NCBI RefSeq assembly: GCF_000260715.1
Contig: NC_017834.1
Location: 930,001 to 994,000 of the forward strand
DNA length: 64,000 nt
DNA from: Bifidobacterium animalis subsp. animalis ATCC 25527
Lineage (GTDB): Bacteria > Actinomycetota > Actinomycetes > Actinomycetales > Bifidobacteriaceae
Reading direction: 5' to 3'
A program made the position numbers and the translations under genes. How positions within the stretch are numbered: position 1 is the first letter of the stretch; the number at the start of each line of letters is the position of its first letter. The notes beneath the pieces are model-generated. The model made no database searches, was not told where the DNA came from, and saw only the letters and a program-made list of their open reading frames with translations. Shown here in pieces: positions 17,035 to 27,817 of the stretch.

Positions 17035-18057
17035 ATGACCGATACGACAACAACCGCTTCAGTCCAGCCAAAGAAAGGGCATGATCTGTGGGCGCGCGCA
17101 CTCTCCGAGTTCGCTGGGTCCCTGCTCATCTGCTTCGCCATCTATCTCATGTGCACTTTCGGTTCGGCGTTCTATAACGTGAACCTTGCCTTCGTCACCG
17201 TCGGCGTTGGCATGATCTATGCGGCTATGACCGCAATCTTCGCACGAATCTCCGGCGCACAGTTCAATCCGGCCGTCACCGTGGCCGCCATGCTCACCTC
17301 GAAGACGAAGGTGTGGGACGGCATCTGCTACATCGTCGCGCAGATCCTCGGCGCCATTGTCGCCGGCGGATTGCTCAGGCTTGTGCTACCCACCTCCGAA
17401 AGCGTCGCCGCCAACCAGTGGTATGCAATGGCAGTGAACGGATACGACAAGGGTTCGTCGCTGTACACATCGCTCAATTCGCTGGGACTCACGTTCAACA
17501 TCACCGTCGCCATCATCGTCGAGCTGCTTGCCTCCATCATCGTCGTGGCAGCCGCCATGGTCTCGATGCGCAGGCACGGCAAGGTGAGGTCGGACTATGC
17601 GTTGGTGATGGGTGTTGCCTATGCCGCCGCGTCAGCCATGAGTTTCCCCGTGACGGGTGCCTCCATCAATCCTGCTCGTGCCACTGGCATCGCCGTGTTC
17701 GCCCAGGGGCAGGGCCTCACGCAGGAACCGCTTGCCCAGCTCTGGGTGTTCTGGGTCACTGCCATTCTCGCCGCCGCTATTGTGGCGTTGGTGATCATTG
17801 TCTCCCAGCTGCTTGGCACTCCGAAGACCAGCGTCGACTCGGATGTGGCCGAGGCCGCCATGGCACAGGTCGGTGAGGTTCCGGTGGAAGATGAGGCCGA
17901 GGCGGTTCAGGTCGCCGAGGCAGAGAACTACAATGTTCCACTGACCGGAGAACAGGCTGACAACGACTATTCAGTGATTGAGGAAGAGGACGCTGAGGAA
18001 GAGACCGAACAGGATGACTCCCAGACCGATTCCGCAGATGGAGTCGAACGTCGCTGA
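17035..18057 (+). CDS. MIP family aquaporin / glycerol facilitator
   Basis: A 340-residue channel. Six transmembrane helices span about residues 20-265, with both NPA boxes: SGAQFNPAVTVA (about 80) and GASINPARATG (about 210). The Arg after the second NPA is present. Residues 275-340 form a long, very acidic cytoplasmic tail rich in Glu and Asp, not needed for channel function in known members. Whether it carries water, glycerol or lactate is not evident. The 3' end overlaps the convergent DUF3017 gene by 87 bases. Confidence 0.9.
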   Translation: MTDTTTTASVQPKKGHDLWARALSEFAGSLLICFAIYLMCTFGSAFYNVNLAFVTVGVGMIYAAMTAIFARISGAQFNPAVTVAAMLTSKTKVWDGICYIVAQILGAIVAGGLLRLVLPTSESVAANQWYAMAVNGYDKGSSLYTSLNSLGLTFNITVAIIVELLASIIVVAAAMVSMRRHGKVRSDYALVMGVAYAAASAMSFPVTGASINPARATGIAVFAQGQGLTQEPLAQLWVFWVTAILAAAIVALVIIVSQLLGTPKTSVDSDVAEAAMAQVGEVPVEDEAEAVQVAEAENYNVPLTGEQADNDYSVIEEEDAEEETEQDDSQTDSADGVERR

Positions 18058-18261
18058 GCGAATCTTCCAAGGGCTGCGTTCCCGCAACACAGCCCGTAGC
18101 ACACCGGTTCCAATGGCCGTCACAGACAGTAGGACTGTGGCGGCCATTGCTTTGCCACATGCCGCCAATATGGTAGAGACCACCACACAGAGCGCCACTC
18201 CCCATTCGAATGCGGGTTTGCCCTCATGGCTCTCAGAGACATATGGATGATGGCTGCTCAT
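17971..18261 (-). CDS. DUF3017 family small membrane protein
   Basis: A 96-residue protein starting MSSHHPYVSESHEGKPAFEW with three hydrophobic segments (about residues 21-38, 41-60 and 72-93). It matches the short actinobacterial DUF3017 family in length and pattern (GVALCVVVSTILAA, RSATFDSICGIGLGVILFG). The start at 18261 has GGAGGAG ahead of it. It follows purH on the same strand after a terminator, and its 3' end lies inside the aquaporin coding sequence on the opposite strand. Function unknown. Confidence 0.78.
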   Translation of the reverse strand: MSSHHPYVSESHEGKPAFEWGVALCVVVSTILAACGKAMAATVLLSVTAIGTGVLRAVLRERSPWKIRSATFDSICGIGLGVILFGLFLSVLFLNH

Positions 18262-18325
18262 GGTGCTCCTCCCGGCGATTGCTGCATACTTTACCTTATC
18301 CCCTGCATGTGTGCCCCAAACATGA

Positions 18326-18365
18326 TGGAAAGGCCCGACAGCCGCACGGCTGTCGGGCCTTTCCA
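18326..18365 (-). terminator. Terminator after purH
   Basis: A perfect 18-base stem (18326-18343 with 18348-18365) closing on a four-base loop; A and T runs lie inside the stem base, the common pattern for terminators in this window. It separates purH from the DUF3017 gene. Confidence 0.8.
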
Positions 18366-18416
18366 TGCACCATCTGTAATGCGGTGGTTAAATGGACGGT
18401 TTCAAGGGCAAATGGC

Positions 18417-20066
18417 TCAGTGGAGGAAGTGGCGTGTGCCGGTGACGTACATGGTCACATTGGCCTTGCGTGCCGCTTCGAACACCTCCTCGTCACGAAT
18501 CGATCCGCCCGGCTGCACGATGGCGCGCACGCCGGCGTCAATGAGAATTTCGGCGCCATCGGCAAACGGGAAGAAGGCGTCGGAGGCGGCGACCGCGCCC
18601 TTCGTGCGGTTGTGCCCATCATCGAGTGTGTTGGCGCGTTCCACGGCCAGATGCGCCGAATCCACGCGGTTCACCTGTCCCATGCCGATGCCTACCGTCG
18701 CCATATCGTCGGCAATCAGGATCGCGTTGGATTTGACGCAACGAATGGCGCGCCATGCGAATTCGAGATCCTTGAGCGTACGCTCATCCGCGGCCTCACC
18801 GGCAACAAGCTTCCAGGCATCCGGATGGTCTCCCGGGGCATCAATCAGATCGGTGGACTGTACAAGCAACCCTCCGTCGATCTGCTTGAACTGGTATTTG
18901 GCCTTGGGGGGTTCGGCAACCTTGAGGATGCGCAGGTTCTTCTTCTTGGCTTGGAGAAGTGCGAGGGCCTCGGGCTCATAGTCGGGGGCCACAATGACCT
19001 CAGTGAAAATCGGACGGATGTATTCGGCCATCTCCAGTGTCACTGTGGCGTTGGAGGCAATTACACCGCCATAGGCGCTCATTGGATCGCAGGCATGTGC
19101 CTTGCGGTGTGCTTGGGCAACGGTGGTTCCCACGGCCAGTCCGCACGGGTTGTTGTGCTTGACCACGGCGACGGCAATCTGGGGAGCGAAATCCCATACC
19201 GCGCGCCACGCGGCATCGGCGTCCACATAGTTGTTATAGCTCATGGGTTTGCCGCCAAGCTGCTCGGCGTCGGCGAACCCGCGGACATTGAGCGGATCTA
19301 CGTACAGGGCGGCATCCTGATGGGGGTTCTCACCGTATCGCAGAATATGCGCGCGGTTCCAGGAGCGGGTGTATTGGGCCGGGAACTTGCCAAGCTTCGC
19401 CTGCTCGGTCGGATCCTCGGCACCCGCCCCAGCGATGGTGTCGATGGTCTCGTCGATGCTCGCTGGTTTTGGCCAATGGGTTCCGGTCCACTCGTTGATC
19501 GTGGCATCGTAGGCGGCTGTGTGGGCGAAGGCCTTCGCCGCCAGCCAACGGCGTTCCTCCAAGGAGAATCCCTCGCCGTTCTCGATGCGCGCGGCCACCA
19601 GGGCATAGTCCTTCGGATCGGTGACAATAGCGACCGTGGCGCTGTTTTTCGCAGCCCCGCGAACCATGGATGGTCCGCCAATGTCAATCTTTTCGATGAC
19701 GTCGGACTCCCCAGCTCCCGATCGCACGGTATCGGCGAACGGATACAGATTGACCACCACCAGGTCGAATGGCTTGATACCGAATTCCTCGAGCTGCCGG
19801 GCATGGTCCTCATTCGTCATATCAGCCAGAATCCCGGCATGGATGTGCGGATCAAGCGTCTTGACACGTCCGTCGAGGCATTCCGGGAAACCGGTCACCT
19901 GCGATACTTCGATCACATTCACACCGAGCTCTGCCAGCTTATTCGCGGTTGAACCAGTGGACACCACCTCGGTTCCGGCATCAATGAATGCCTGGGCCAG
20001 CACTTCGATGCCCTCCTTGTGGAATACCGAGACCAACGCCCTGCGAATCGGTCGGTTAGTCGTCAC
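18417..20066 (-). CDS. purH: Bifunctional AICAR transformylase / IMP cyclohydrolase
   Basis: A 549-residue enzyme for the last two steps of purine (IMP) synthesis. The N-terminal cyclohydrolase domain reads [29 protein letters not shown] and [15 protein letters not shown]; the C-terminal transformylase has KHNNPCGLA with the catalytic Lys-His. GTG at 20066 was chosen because AAGGAG lies at correct spacing; the frame is open 26 codons further but would run into the upstream gene, with which it overlaps by 11 bases. The gene order PerM-like, purH resembles Mycobacterium. Confidence 0.95.
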   Translation of the reverse strand: MTTNRPIRRALVSVFHKEGIEVLAQAFIDAGTEVVSTGSTANKLAELGVNVIEVSQVTGFPECLDGRVKTLDPHIHAGILADMTNEDHARQLEEFGIKPFDLVVVNLYPFADTVRSGAGESDVIEKIDIGGPSMVRGAAKNSATVAIVTDPKDYALVAARIENGEGFSLEERRWLAAKAFAHTAAYDATINEWTGTHWPKPASIDETIDTIAGAGAEDPTEQAKLGKFPAQYTRSWNRAHILRYGENPHQDAALYVDPLNVRGFADAEQLGGKPMSYNNYVDADAAWRAVWDFAPQIAVAVVKHNNPCGLAVGTTVAQAHRKAHACDPMSAYGGVIASNATVTLEMAEYIRPIFTEVIVAPDYEPEALALLQAKKKNLRILKVAEPPKAKYQFKQIDGGLLVQSTDLIDAPGDHPDAWKLVAGEAADERTLKDLEFAWRAIRCVKSNAILIADDMATVGIGMGQVNRVDSAHLAVERANTLDDGHNRTKGAVAASDAFFPFADGAEILIDAGVRAIVQPGGSIRDEEVFEAARKANVTMYVTGTRHFLH

Positions 20067-21417
20067 CTTTCGTCTCCTTCTGCGTAAACGTGGAATTGAC
20101 CACGCGTGGAGTATGGGGGTTTTTGTGTTCTGTGCGTTCGTCATCAGGGGGATCCGTGGATCCCAACGGCGACGAAGTGCGGTTTGCGGCCCGTCGTTTC
20201 AACATCATGAGCATGAGCGAGTGGATGGCAACGATCACGATCGCGCTGATCCAGGATAATCCCAGACCAATCGCACATGGCCTTGCCACCACATTCGTGG
20301 AGCGCATCACATCAACCCCGACATCACGGAGTCTGCCGACTCCCAGTGACCCATTGGCCAGCCAGAATGCCAAGCTGCTCATCAGGGAGACCAGTGTGGC
20401 CGTGATGCAGAATGCGCCAGCCGGGTATGCGAAGCGCAACAGCAAATCGCGTACGCCCACGGGCTCATTCGGATCAATGCCCCGCACATGGAAACCCCGA
20501 TGGAGCAGCAACGTGAGCAAACCGAACACGAACCCCAGCATAACCGGAATCAGCATCAGACAGGTGCGAATGCCCGCATTGTCGACAGGATGGGGGAACA
20601 AAGCGAATATGGGAAGCGAAGGCAACTCGTGAATCTGCGCCGACCACAATGAATATGAGGCAGCTTGCCCAATGTGGAATCCGCCGCCGAATACCCATGA
20701 CAATGCCCATAACGCCATATTGGGCAACCATGCCAGGGCCATGATGCACATGAGGATGCACGATCCGGTGTTCATGTGCATCCTCTTGAACATGGCGACC
20801 ATGCCGGAATGATTCAGACAAATCCACACGAGCACGGTAATCAGACCGATGGAAAAGAACATCACCAGCAACCGCAACGCCAGACGCACACCGACATGAA
20901 TGCTGGAACGCACTGGCGGGGAGATGTGTTCGCGGCAGTAGAGGCGCCCCTTGTCCAGCAGTGCGGAGCCGGGAAACGCTCTCCACGCGAAGCCCAGAGA
21001 GAACACCACCGCGCATTTGAGCGCGATAAGCCAAGTGGAATCAGTGAGTTGGATGCGTGTTTCACCGCTGCACCATAGGCAGAGCACAATCCAGGTCACC
21101 ACGCCTGCAAGATAGGCTGGCAGATCCGTGCTCCAGCGGGAGTAGACGGCACGGATTAGCAGGATCATCGCTAGTGTCAGGAGCAAAGGCACGATGGTCA
21201 GGGTAATCGCCCCGGCATGCATGCCGACACCCTGACTGAGTAACACAATGACTCTGGTGAGTGGGACAGCAAACGACGACATCGTCTCGCCGCCCTCTTC
21301 CATGGCGAAGACCAGCAGGGCCAGCGCCATGAAAACACCGACCGGAATGGCGAAGATCACCATGACCAGAACCGGTGCGAGCACACCTTTCAACCAGGGC
21401 GTTATCTGCTTCATCAT
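20056..21417 (-). CDS. DUF6350/PerM-like polytopic membrane protein
   Basis: A 453-residue protein with about ten transmembrane segments across residues 1-410 and a polar tail. Its position between sucD and the purine genes is that of perM (Rv0955) in Mycobacterium, where it supports cell division and persistence; the assignment rests mainly on this position and on topology. Its start overlaps the sucD stop (ATGATG), so it is translationally coupled to the succinyl-CoA ligase genes. Confidence 0.75.
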   Translation of the reverse strand: MMKQITPWLKGVLAPVLVMVIFAIPVGVFMALALLVFAMEEGGETMSSFAVPLTRVIVLLSQGVGMHAGAITLTIVPLLLTLAMILLIRAVYSRWSTDLPAYLAGVVTWIVLCLWCSGETRIQLTDSTWLIALKCAVVFSLGFAWRAFPGSALLDKGRLYCREHISPPVRSSIHVGVRLALRLLVMFFSIGLITVLVWICLNHSGMVAMFKRMHMNTGSCILMCIMALAWLPNMALWALSWVFGGGFHIGQAASYSLWSAQIHELPSLPIFALFPHPVDNAGIRTCLMLIPVMLGFVFGLLTLLLHRGFHVRGIDPNEPVGVRDLLLRFAYPAGAFCITATLVSLMSSLAFWLANGSLGVGRLRDVGVDVMRSTNVVARPCAIGLGLSWISAIVIVAIHSLMLMMLKRRAANRTSSPLGSTDPPDDERTEHKNPHTPRVVNSTFTQKETKGDD

Positions 21418-22331
21418 ATCTGCGCGGAAAGCACCTCACGCATGATCTGCGCAGCCTCGGAGGGGGTTCTGCCCACTCGGATGCCGGCCGCCTCAAGTGC
21501 CGCCTGCTTATCCTGAGCAGTCCCCTTGCCCCCGGACACAATGGCCCCCGCATGCCCCATCTGCTTGCCTTCGGGGGCGGTGAATCCGGCGATGTAGGCA
21601 ACAACCGGTTTGGTCATGTTCTTGGCGGCCCATTGTGCGGCATCCTGTTCGGCATTGCCTCCGATCTCGCCGATCATCATGACCGCTTTGGTGTTCGGAT
21701 CGGCTTCAAAGGCTTCGAGCGCCTCGAGCAACGTGGTTCCCACGATGGGATCACCGCCAGCGCCGAGACAGGCCGTGAAACCGATGTCGGAGAGCTCGCC
21801 CATGAGCTGATAAGTGAGTGTGCCGGATTTTGATACCAATCCCAACGGGCCACGCGAGACGATGCCATCGGGAATGATGCCAAGGTTGACGCCATGTGTA
21901 TCGGTGGATTCCGGCAAGGTGAGGAGGCCCGGGCAGTTCGGCCCGACGATGCGCACGCCTTTGCTGAGAGCGAGTTCCACGAAATAGGCGGAATCCGCCA
22001 CGGGGATGCCCTCGGTGATCACGACAACCACCTCGAAGCCTGCTTCGACGGCTTCGACAACGGCGTCCTTGGCGAAACGAGGGGGAACGAACACAACGGA
22101 TGCCTTGGCGCCGGTGATGTCTTTTGCCTCCTGGCAAGTGGCGAACACCGGTACCTTGACGGGGGCGCCGTTTCCATCTTCGAATTCGAGGGTGGTGCCG
22201 GCCTTGCGTGGGTTCACGCCACCGACGATATTCGTGTTGGCCTTGAGCATGCGCGCGGTGTGCGTCATGCCCTGATGACCGGTGATGCCCTGCACGATGA
22301 CGGGTGCGTCATCTTCGATGAACACGTTCAC
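21414..22331 (-). CDS. sucD: Succinyl-CoA ligase, alpha subunit
   Basis: A 305-residue subunit that carries the phosphohistidine and CoA site. The N-terminal [12 protein letters not shown] binds CoA; the active His lies in [17 protein letters not shown]. It interconverts succinyl-CoA and succinate with ATP/GTP. GTG start with AGGAGCG directly after sucC. Bifidobacteria are known to lack a complete TCA cycle, so the reaction probably serves biosynthetic succinyl-CoA supply. Confidence 0.96.
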   Translation of the reverse strand: MNVFIEDDAPVIVQGITGHQGMTHTARMLKANTNIVGGVNPRKAGTTLEFEDGNGAPVKVPVFATCQEAKDITGAKASVVFVPPRFAKDAVVEAVEAGFEVVVVITEGIPVADSAYFVELALSKGVRIVGPNCPGLLTLPESTDTHGVNLGIIPDGIVSRGPLGLVSKSGTLTYQLMGELSDIGFTACLGAGGDPIVGTTLLEALEAFEADPNTKAVMMIGEIGGNAEQDAAQWAAKNMTKPVVAYIAGFTAPEGKQMGHAGAIVSGGKGTAQDKQAALEAAGIRVGRTPSEAAQIMREVLSAQI

Positions 22332-23525
22332 TTAACGCTCCTCCTTGCCATGGGCGGCGAGACGAGCCGCCTCGGCGGCTGCCTGCCCCATAGTCTCGCA
22401 TACATGGATGTTCGGGTTATCGGCCTCGGCGAGAATCCGAAGCCCCTCATCGGCCTTGTTCCCCTCGAACCGAACGACCATCGGCTTGGATGCGCCGAGC
22501 TGATCCGCCGCCTCGAGAATGCCGAGCGCTACCTGTTCACAGGAGGTGATGCCTCCATACACATTGATGAACACGGATTCCACCTGGGGGTCGGAGAGAA
22601 TGATCTCAAGGCTTTCGCACATGACCTGCGCGGAGGCTCCCCCGCCGATGTCGAGGAAGTTCGCGGCCTTCACACCGGTGCCCTGTTCCTCGCCCGCGAA
22701 TGCGACGGCGTCGAGGGAGCTCATCACCAAGCCCGCCCCGTTGCCGATGACACCGACCTCGCCGGTGAGATGCACGTAATGCAGATTGTGTTCACGGGCA
22801 CGCTGTTCGAACGGATCCGGGACAATCGGGTCGGCAAAGCGCTTCCATCCATCGTGACGGAAGGCTGCGTTGTTGTCGAGTGAGATTTTTGCATCCAATG
22901 CGCACAACGACTTCGAAGATTCGTCATCCGGGTCGCCGACCTTGGCCAATGGGTTGATCTCCACGAGGGTGGCATCGTTCTGCTTGAAGCAGCGCCACAT
23001 GTTGAGCAGGATCTGCGCCGCCTGAGCCGAATCCGCGTGATAGAAGCCGATGCTCTCGGCCATTTTGGTCGCCGCTTCGAGGTCGAAGTCCTCAAGGGCG
23101 CTTATATGCAGCCGTTTCACAGATTCCGGATGCTCGCGTGCGACTTCTTCGACTTCGGTGCCGCCATTGGCCGTGGCTAGGACGTCGAAGTCGCGCGAGG
23201 AGCGATCAACCGAGATGGACACATAGTATTCGTGGAGGATGTTCTTGGCTTCGGTCACCAGGACGCCACTCACCTTATGACCATGGATGGTCATCGGAAG
23301 GATGTCCTCGGAGAGGAGTATCGCCTCGTTACGGTCATGCGCAATGCGTACACCGCCTGCCTGCCCGCGATGGCCGATCTTCACCTGTGCCTTGATCACG
23401 ACCGGATACCCGATGATGTCGGCGGCTTCGGCCACCTCATGTGAATTCTGTGCGAACACCGCCTTCGGCACATCGATGTCCTGCTCTTCGAGCAGCTGAC
23501 GTGCCTGATATTCGTAAAGATCCAT
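22332..23525 (-). CDS. sucC: Succinyl-CoA ligase, beta subunit
   Basis: A 397-residue subunit with an N-terminal ATP-grasp domain (MDLYEYQARQLLEE, VVIKAQVKIGHRGQAGG) and a C-terminal CoA-ligase domain (FLDIGGGASAQVM, VFINVYGGITSCEQVA). It gives nucleotide specificity to the complex with sucD, which starts directly after it. ATG preceded by AGAGGAAT. The apt gene ends 21 bases upstream, so transcription may continue from apt. Confidence 0.96.
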   Translation of the reverse strand: MDLYEYQARQLLEEQDIDVPKAVFAQNSHEVAEAADIIGYPVVIKAQVKIGHRGQAGGVRIAHDRNEAILLSEDILPMTIHGHKVSGVLVTEAKNILHEYYVSISVDRSSRDFDVLATANGGTEVEEVAREHPESVKRLHISALEDFDLEAATKMAESIGFYHADSAQAAQILLNMWRCFKQNDATLVEINPLAKVGDPDDESSKSLCALDAKISLDNNAAFRHDGWKRFADPIVPDPFEQRAREHNLHYVHLTGEVGVIGNGAGLVMSSLDAVAFAGEEQGTGVKAANFLDIGGGASAQVMCESLEIILSDPQVESVFINVYGGITSCEQVALGILEAADQLGASKPMVVRFEGNKADEGLRILAEADNPNIHVCETMGQAAAEAARLAAHGKEER

Positions 23526-23546
23526 ATTCCTCTACTCCACTGCTTC

Positions 23547-24128
23547 CTAAGCGGGCATCTTCAACAACGAGCTGTATGGATAGTCGCCGAGCGCCGCCCG
23601 TCCATCAAGGCCCTCCAATTCCATGACGAATTCGTAGCCTGCGACCTTGCCTCCAACCGATTCGATGAGGTCCTTCGCCGCCGCAGCCGAACCGCCGGTG
23701 GCAATCAGGTCATCGACAATGAGTATACGTTCATTGTTTCGGACACTGGTGTCTTCGATCTCCAAGGTGGCTTTGCCGTATTCGAGTGCATAGCTGCATG
23801 CATGCACCGGTGGAGGCAGCTTCCCGGCCTTGCGAATGGCAATGAATCCCTTGCCGAGTTGTGCGGCAAGGGCAGGTCCGAACAGGAACCCACGTGCTTC
23901 AAGGCCTGCGACCGCATCGAATTCGTCCGTGTGCACCGGCAAAGCGGCGATGAGCGCGTCGAGGAGAATACGAAGTCCTCGGGAGTCGGCGAATACTGGC
24001 ATGAAATCGCGGAACAGGATGCCTTCGCGGGGGAAATCCGGAACGGTGCGAATGAGTGAGATGAGGTAGCGGGCATCGTCTTGCGACATGCTGGCAGCAT
24101 TGGCCACATGAATGTCGGTCTGTGACAT
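23547..24128 (-). CDS. apt: Adenine phosphoribosyltransferase
   Basis: A 193-residue purine salvage enzyme converting adenine and PRPP to AMP. The PRPP-binding motif is ERILIVDDLIATGGSAAAAK (about residues 125-145), and GLEARGFLFGPALA contacts adenine. ATG at 24128 has AAGGTG upstream; the frame allows two more codons. It follows yajC on the same strand; in Mycobacterium secD and secF lie between these two genes. Confidence 0.95.
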   Translation of the reverse strand: MSQTDIHVANAASMSQDDARYLISLIRTVPDFPREGILFRDFMPVFADSRGLRILLDALIAALPVHTDEFDAVAGLEARGFLFGPALAAQLGKGFIAIRKAGKLPPPVHACSYALEYGKATLEIEDTSVRNNERILIVDDLIATGGSAAAAKDLIESVGGKVAGYEFVMELEGLDGRAALGDYPYSSLLKMPA

Positions 24129-24170
24129 GTTCACCTTCGTTGATCGGTGGGTTGGCGGGGTATTGGCAGT

Positions 24171-24611
24171 TTACTTGGACTGTGTTTCGAACGGTGAGGA
24201 ATCCGCGTCCTCCGGGGTCTCGACCACGGAGGTTTCCTCCACGACGGTCTCGGAACCGTCGGATTCCGGCTCGTCCGAAGTGATCTGTGCCGGTTCGTCC
24301 TTCGGCAGCGGGTTGCCATTCTCGTCGACGTCGTCGTCGCTCACATAGGCCGGACGAACATAGGCCCGGCTCACCGACTGCAGGCTGAAGCGCAGCAGCG
24401 ATCCTTCGGAGTCGAGCACGATTTCCTCGTACTGCTCATCCACTTCTACGACCTTGCCGATCAGGCCTCCGATGGTGATGACCTCAGTGCCCGGAGCGAG
24501 GCTCGTGCGGAACGCCTGACGCTCCTGCTGCTGCTTCTTGGCCTTCCGGGAAGAGTAGAACATCATAACGCCCATGAGGACGATAAGAACGATGAGCATC
24601 GTATATTCCAT
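24171..24611 (-). CDS. yajC: Preprotein translocase accessory subunit YajC
   Basis: A 146-residue protein: one N-terminal transmembrane helix (MEYTMLIVLIVLMGVMMFY), basic RKAKKQQQERQAF, and the family domain with GTEVITIGGLIGKVVEV. A long acidic tail (about 100-146) is added. Start chosen at 24611 because AAGGAG lies seven bases upstream. In other bacteria YajC works with SecD and SecF at the Sec translocon, but no secD or secF follows here. Confidence 0.9.
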   Translation of the reverse strand: MEYTMLIVLIVLMGVMMFYSSRKAKKQQQERQAFRTSLAPGTEVITIGGLIGKVVEVDEQYEEIVLDSEGSLLRFSLQSVSRAYVRPAYVSDDDVDENGNPLPKDEPAQITSDEPESDGSETVVEETSVVETPEDADSSPFETQSK

Positions 24612-24664
24612 GAGTGGACTCCTTAAAAACATGAGAAGGGGCAATAGCCCACGAAATCTTAAGC

Positions 24665-25756
24665 TTAGAATAGCTTACTGACATCATCGGGGGTGCCGTC
24701 GTCGGGTTTGAGACCCAAATGCTCCCATGCCTTGGCGGTGGCGAGACGGCCTTTCGGGGTGCGAATCAGGAAGCCTTCGCGTACCAGATACGGTTCGCAT
24801 ACAGTCTCCACTGTCTCGGCCTCCTCCCCCACCATGGCGGATAAGTTGTTGAGACCCACCGGGCCACCATGGAACTGCCGGACTATTGCATTGAGCACGG
24901 CGATGTCAAGGCGGTCCAGACCCTCGGAATCGATTTGGTAGAGAGCCAGTGCGTCTTTGACATCGTCCGCCCCCACGCTGTCGAGATCGTGCACGATAGC
25001 CCAGTCGCGCACCCGCCGAAGCAGACGGTTCGCAATACGCGGCGTGCCGCGTGAGCGCAGCGACAACTGTCGCGCAGCCTGATCCTCCAATGGGAGGCCA
25101 AGCACGGAGGCGGAGCGTTCTATGAGTTTTTCCAGTTCCTCATGAGGGTAGAAATCCAGGTGCGCGGTGAAGCCGAATCGGGCGCGCAGGGGCGAAGGGA
25201 GCATGCCTTCGCGAGTGGTGGCTCCGATGACGGTGAACCGAGGCAGCGTCAATGGAATGGAAGAAGCGCCAGGCCCCTTGCCCACCATCACATCCACTCG
25301 GAAATCCTCCATGGCTATATACAGCAGTTCCTCCGCGGCACGTGGAAGTCGGTGAATCTCATCGATGAACAACACTTCGCCCACGTCCAGCGAACTGAGA
25401 ATCGAAGCCAGATCCCCAGCATGTTGAATCGCCGGTCCCGACGTGACCCGAATGGGCACCCCAAGCTCATTTGCCACGATCATGGCCAGTGTGGTCTTGC
25501 CCAAGCCGGGAGGACCCGCCATGAGGATGTGATCGGGAGCCACATCGCGTTTGCGCGCCGCATCGAGGAAAAGCTGCAGCTGAGCCTTCAGTCTGGGTTG
25601 CCCTATGAAGCCCTCCAACACATGCGGACGCAGCTCCTCGTCGCTCACCGGTTCATTGCCGACCGGCACGGCCGACACCATACGTAACGATTCATCCCGG
25701 GCATCGAGGTTGTCGGCTCCGGAATACTCCATTGGCTCCATGTTCGCGATTGCCAC
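24665..25756 (-). CDS. ruvB: Holliday junction branch-migration ATPase RuvB
   Basis: A 363-residue AAA+ motor. Walker A is [12 protein letters not shown], Walker [13 protein letters not shown], sensor 1 in IGATTREG, arginine finger region SPLRARFGF, and a C-terminal winged helix ([15 protein letters not shown]). It drives branch migration with RuvA. GTG start with GGGAGG upstream. ruvC, ruvA and ruvB form one operon on the minus strand. Confidence 0.97.
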   Translation of the reverse strand: MAIANMEPMEYSGADNLDARDESLRMVSAVPVGNEPVSDEELRPHVLEGFIGQPRLKAQLQLFLDAARKRDVAPDHILMAGPPGLGKTTLAMIVANELGVPIRVTSGPAIQHAGDLASILSSLDVGEVLFIDEIHRLPRAAEELLYIAMEDFRVDVMVGKGPGASSIPLTLPRFTVIGATTREGMLPSPLRARFGFTAHLDFYPHEELEKLIERSASVLGLPLEDQAARQLSLRSRGTPRIANRLLRRVRDWAIVHDLDSVGADDVKDALALYQIDSEGLDRLDIAVLNAIVRQFHGGPVGLNNLSAMVGEEAETVETVCEPYLVREGFLIRTPKGRLATAKAWEHLGLKPDDGTPDDVSKLF

Positions 25757-25759
25757 GAA

Positions 25760-26383
25760 TTACCTCCCTCTGTCCAGTGATGTCAATGCCAGTCTGAGCA
25801 CAGTTGGCACACTGGCTTCCTCCAGTGGCAACGGGATGCCATTGGAGGAAATGACCGAATCCACAGCCTGCTGTGCATCCGCCTGCTTCCAGCCCAGTGA
25901 CATGAGACCCTCAACCACCTGTTCGACCCCCTTGTCGGTTGGGATGCGTTGTGTGGAAGTTGGCGCCCCTGTTTCGATTTTGTCGACGTCAATCGATCCC
26001 TTGAGCTCCAGGATGATTTTCTGGGCACCTTTCCGGCCCAGCCCGGGGGCGCGTGACAAGGCCTTGTCGTCACCGTCGTGGATTGCCTGTGCAAGGTCGT
26101 CGGGAGCCAGCGTGCTCAGCAGCGAAAGCGCCACCTTTGGTCCGACGCCACTTACCTTCTGCAGCTGGAGGAACATGCGTTTCGATCTGGCATCGAGGAA
26201 TCCGAACAGCGTGATGGCGTCCTGCGAGACGCTCATGGATGTGTATATTTTGACGTCCTGGCCCATATGCATGGCGTTGAGATCGTTGGCGGGCATACGC
26301 AATTCGAATCCAACCCCATGGACGTCCACCACCGCATTGGAGGTGTCCACCGATTCGACCCGGCCCTTGAGCATTCCGATCAT
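25760..26383 (-). CDS. ruvA: Holliday junction-binding protein RuvA
   Basis: A 207-residue protein starting MIGMLKGRVESVDTSNAVVD. Domain I is an OB fold (1-65), domain II has helix-hairpin-helix motifs (LQKVSGVGPKVALSLLS and LSRAPGLGRKGAQKIILELK), and domain III (155-207) contacts RuvB. The start was set at 26383 by the AGGAGG four bases upstream; the frame is open further but overlaps ruvC. It ends three bases before ruvB. Confidence 0.96.
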   Translation of the reverse strand: MIGMLKGRVESVDTSNAVVDVHGVGFELRMPANDLNAMHMGQDVKIYTSMSVSQDAITLFGFLDARSKRMFLQLQKVSGVGPKVALSLLSTLAPDDLAQAIHDGDDKALSRAPGLGRKGAQKIILELKGSIDVDKIETGAPTSTQRIPTDKGVEQVVEGLMSLGWKQADAQQAVDSVISSNGIPLPLEEASVPTVLRLALTSLDRGR

Positions 26384-26420
26384 TAGTCCTCCTGCCGAAT
26401 TCGAACATATGTTCGGTAGT

Positions 26421-27002
26421 TTACATGCCTCTGCGGACTCCCCTTCTACGGGTGGCATGCTGCGTGGCCTGTGCCCATTGGCGTTGCGCCGGAGTGAGAT
26501 GTTGCTCGCGTTCGCCGCCTTCAAGTGCACCGGACGGCCGCAGTGCATGGCATATGGCGATGGCCAAGGCGTCTGCGGCATCTGCTGGTGTGGGCAATGC
26601 GTTGAGATTGAGAATCCGAGCCACCATGCGCTCCATCTGGATCTTCTCCGCCTTGCCATTGCCTGTGATCGCCATTTTCGATTCGGTGGGCGTGTGAAGC
26701 GCCACCGGAATACCGCGCTGGGCGGCGGCCAGCATGGCCATGCCGGCCGCTTGCGCCGTACCGAGCACGGTGTTTCGGTTCTCTTGGGCGAACACACGCT
26801 CGATCGAAACGGTGTCGGGAATGAATTCGTTCATCTTCGTGCACAGGCCGTTGTAGATCTTGAGCAATCTCAGATCCTGCGATTCGTGCGGATCACTTCG
26901 CACCACATCGACGTGAATAAACGAAAGCCGGCGGTATGCGCCGGCTTCGATCACGCCGACCCCGCAGCGTGTGAGCCCGGGGTCAACGCCGAGAATGATC
27001 AC
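26421..27002 (-). CDS. ruvC: Crossover junction endonuclease RuvC
   Basis: A 193-residue Holliday junction resolvase. The first catalytic Asp is in [14 protein letters not shown], Glu in [14 protein letters not shown], and the C-terminal acidic pair in [17 protein letters not shown] start with GAGGAG nine bases upstream, seven bases after yebC. The C-terminal tail beyond residue 165 is basic and poorly conserved. Confidence 0.96.
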   Translation of the reverse strand: MIILGVDPGLTRCGVGVIEAGAYRRLSFIHVDVVRSDPHESQDLRLLKIYNGLCTKMNEFIPDTVSIERVFAQENRNTVLGTAQAAGMAMLAAAQRGIPVALHTPTESKMAITGNGKAEKIQMERMVARILNLNALPTPADAADALAIAICHALRPSGALEGGEREQHLTPAQRQWAQATQHATRRRGVRRGM

Positions 27003-27008
27003 GGATGA

Positions 27009-27764
27009 CTACTCCTCGTCCAGCTGGGCGAGCACGTCGTCAGACGCGGTCCAGTTGCTGTAGATGTTCTGCACGTCATCGAGATCGTCGAGGTTGTCGA
27101 TGAGCTTCGACACCTTGCGCGCGTCGTCGAGGCCAAGCTCGATCTCGTTCTTCGGGCGCATGACCAGATCCGCGGAGTCGTAATCGACGCCGGCGTCCTG
27201 CAGGGCCTGACGCACTGTGATCAAATCCGAAGGATCGGTGACGACCGTGTAGGTGTCGCCATCGTCAATCACATCCTCAGCGCCTGCTTCTGCGGCCTTC
27301 TCGAACAGATCGTCGAAATCAAGCCCCTCAGACGGCACGACGATCTCACCCTTGCGCTCGAAGTTGAAGCTCACGGCACCATTGGTGGCCAGCGAGCCAC
27401 CTCCCTTGCCGAGGGTGGAGCGGACGTCGGCCGCAGCGCGATTGCGATTGTCGGTCAGGCATTCGATGATCAGGCCGACGCCTGCAGGTGCATAGCCTTC
27501 GTAGATGATCTCCTCATAGTTGGCGCCGCCGGCTTCGGCACCCGATCCACGGGCGACTGCACGCTTGATGTTGTCAGCGGGCATGGAGGCCTTCTTGGCC
27601 TTGTAGATCGCGTCATAGAGCGCCGGGTTGCCATCGGGGTCGCCACCGCCCTGACGGGCAGCGATCTCGATGTTCTTGATGAGCTTGGCGAACAGCTTGC
27701 CGCGCTTGGCGTCGATGGCGGCCTTCTTGTGCTTGGTGGTCGCCCATTTGGAATGGCCTGACAT
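27009..27764 (-). CDS. yebC: YebC/PmpR-type regulator
   Basis: A 251-residue protein of the YebC family, starting [20 protein letters not shown] and containing [15 protein letters not shown]. Members have been described both as DNA-binding regulators and, for some paralogues, as translation factors acting on ribosomes stalled at proline runs; the role here is not determined. ATG with GGAGCAAT. It heads the ruvCAB operon as in other actinobacteria. Confidence 0.94.
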   Translation of the reverse strand: MSGHSKWATTKHKKAAIDAKRGKLFAKLIKNIEIAARQGGGDPDGNPALYDAIYKAKKASMPADNIKRAVARGSGAEAGGANYEEIIYEGYAPAGVGLIIECLTDNRNRAAADVRSTLGKGGGSLATNGAVSFNFERKGEIVVPSEGLDFDDLFEKAAEAGAEDVIDDGDTYTVVTDPSDLITVRQALQDAGVDYDSADLVMRPKNEIELGLDDARKVSKLIDNLDDLDDVQNIYSNWTASDDVLAQLDEE

Positions 27765-27817
27765 ATTGCTCCTACAAAGATTGCGGATTCTTAGAACGTG
27801 TTGATTTTACAGCGTTT

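Noticed and set aside
18210..19952. 580-codon open reading opposite purH
   Set aside because: It spans the purH terminator and antisense of conserved purH motifs.
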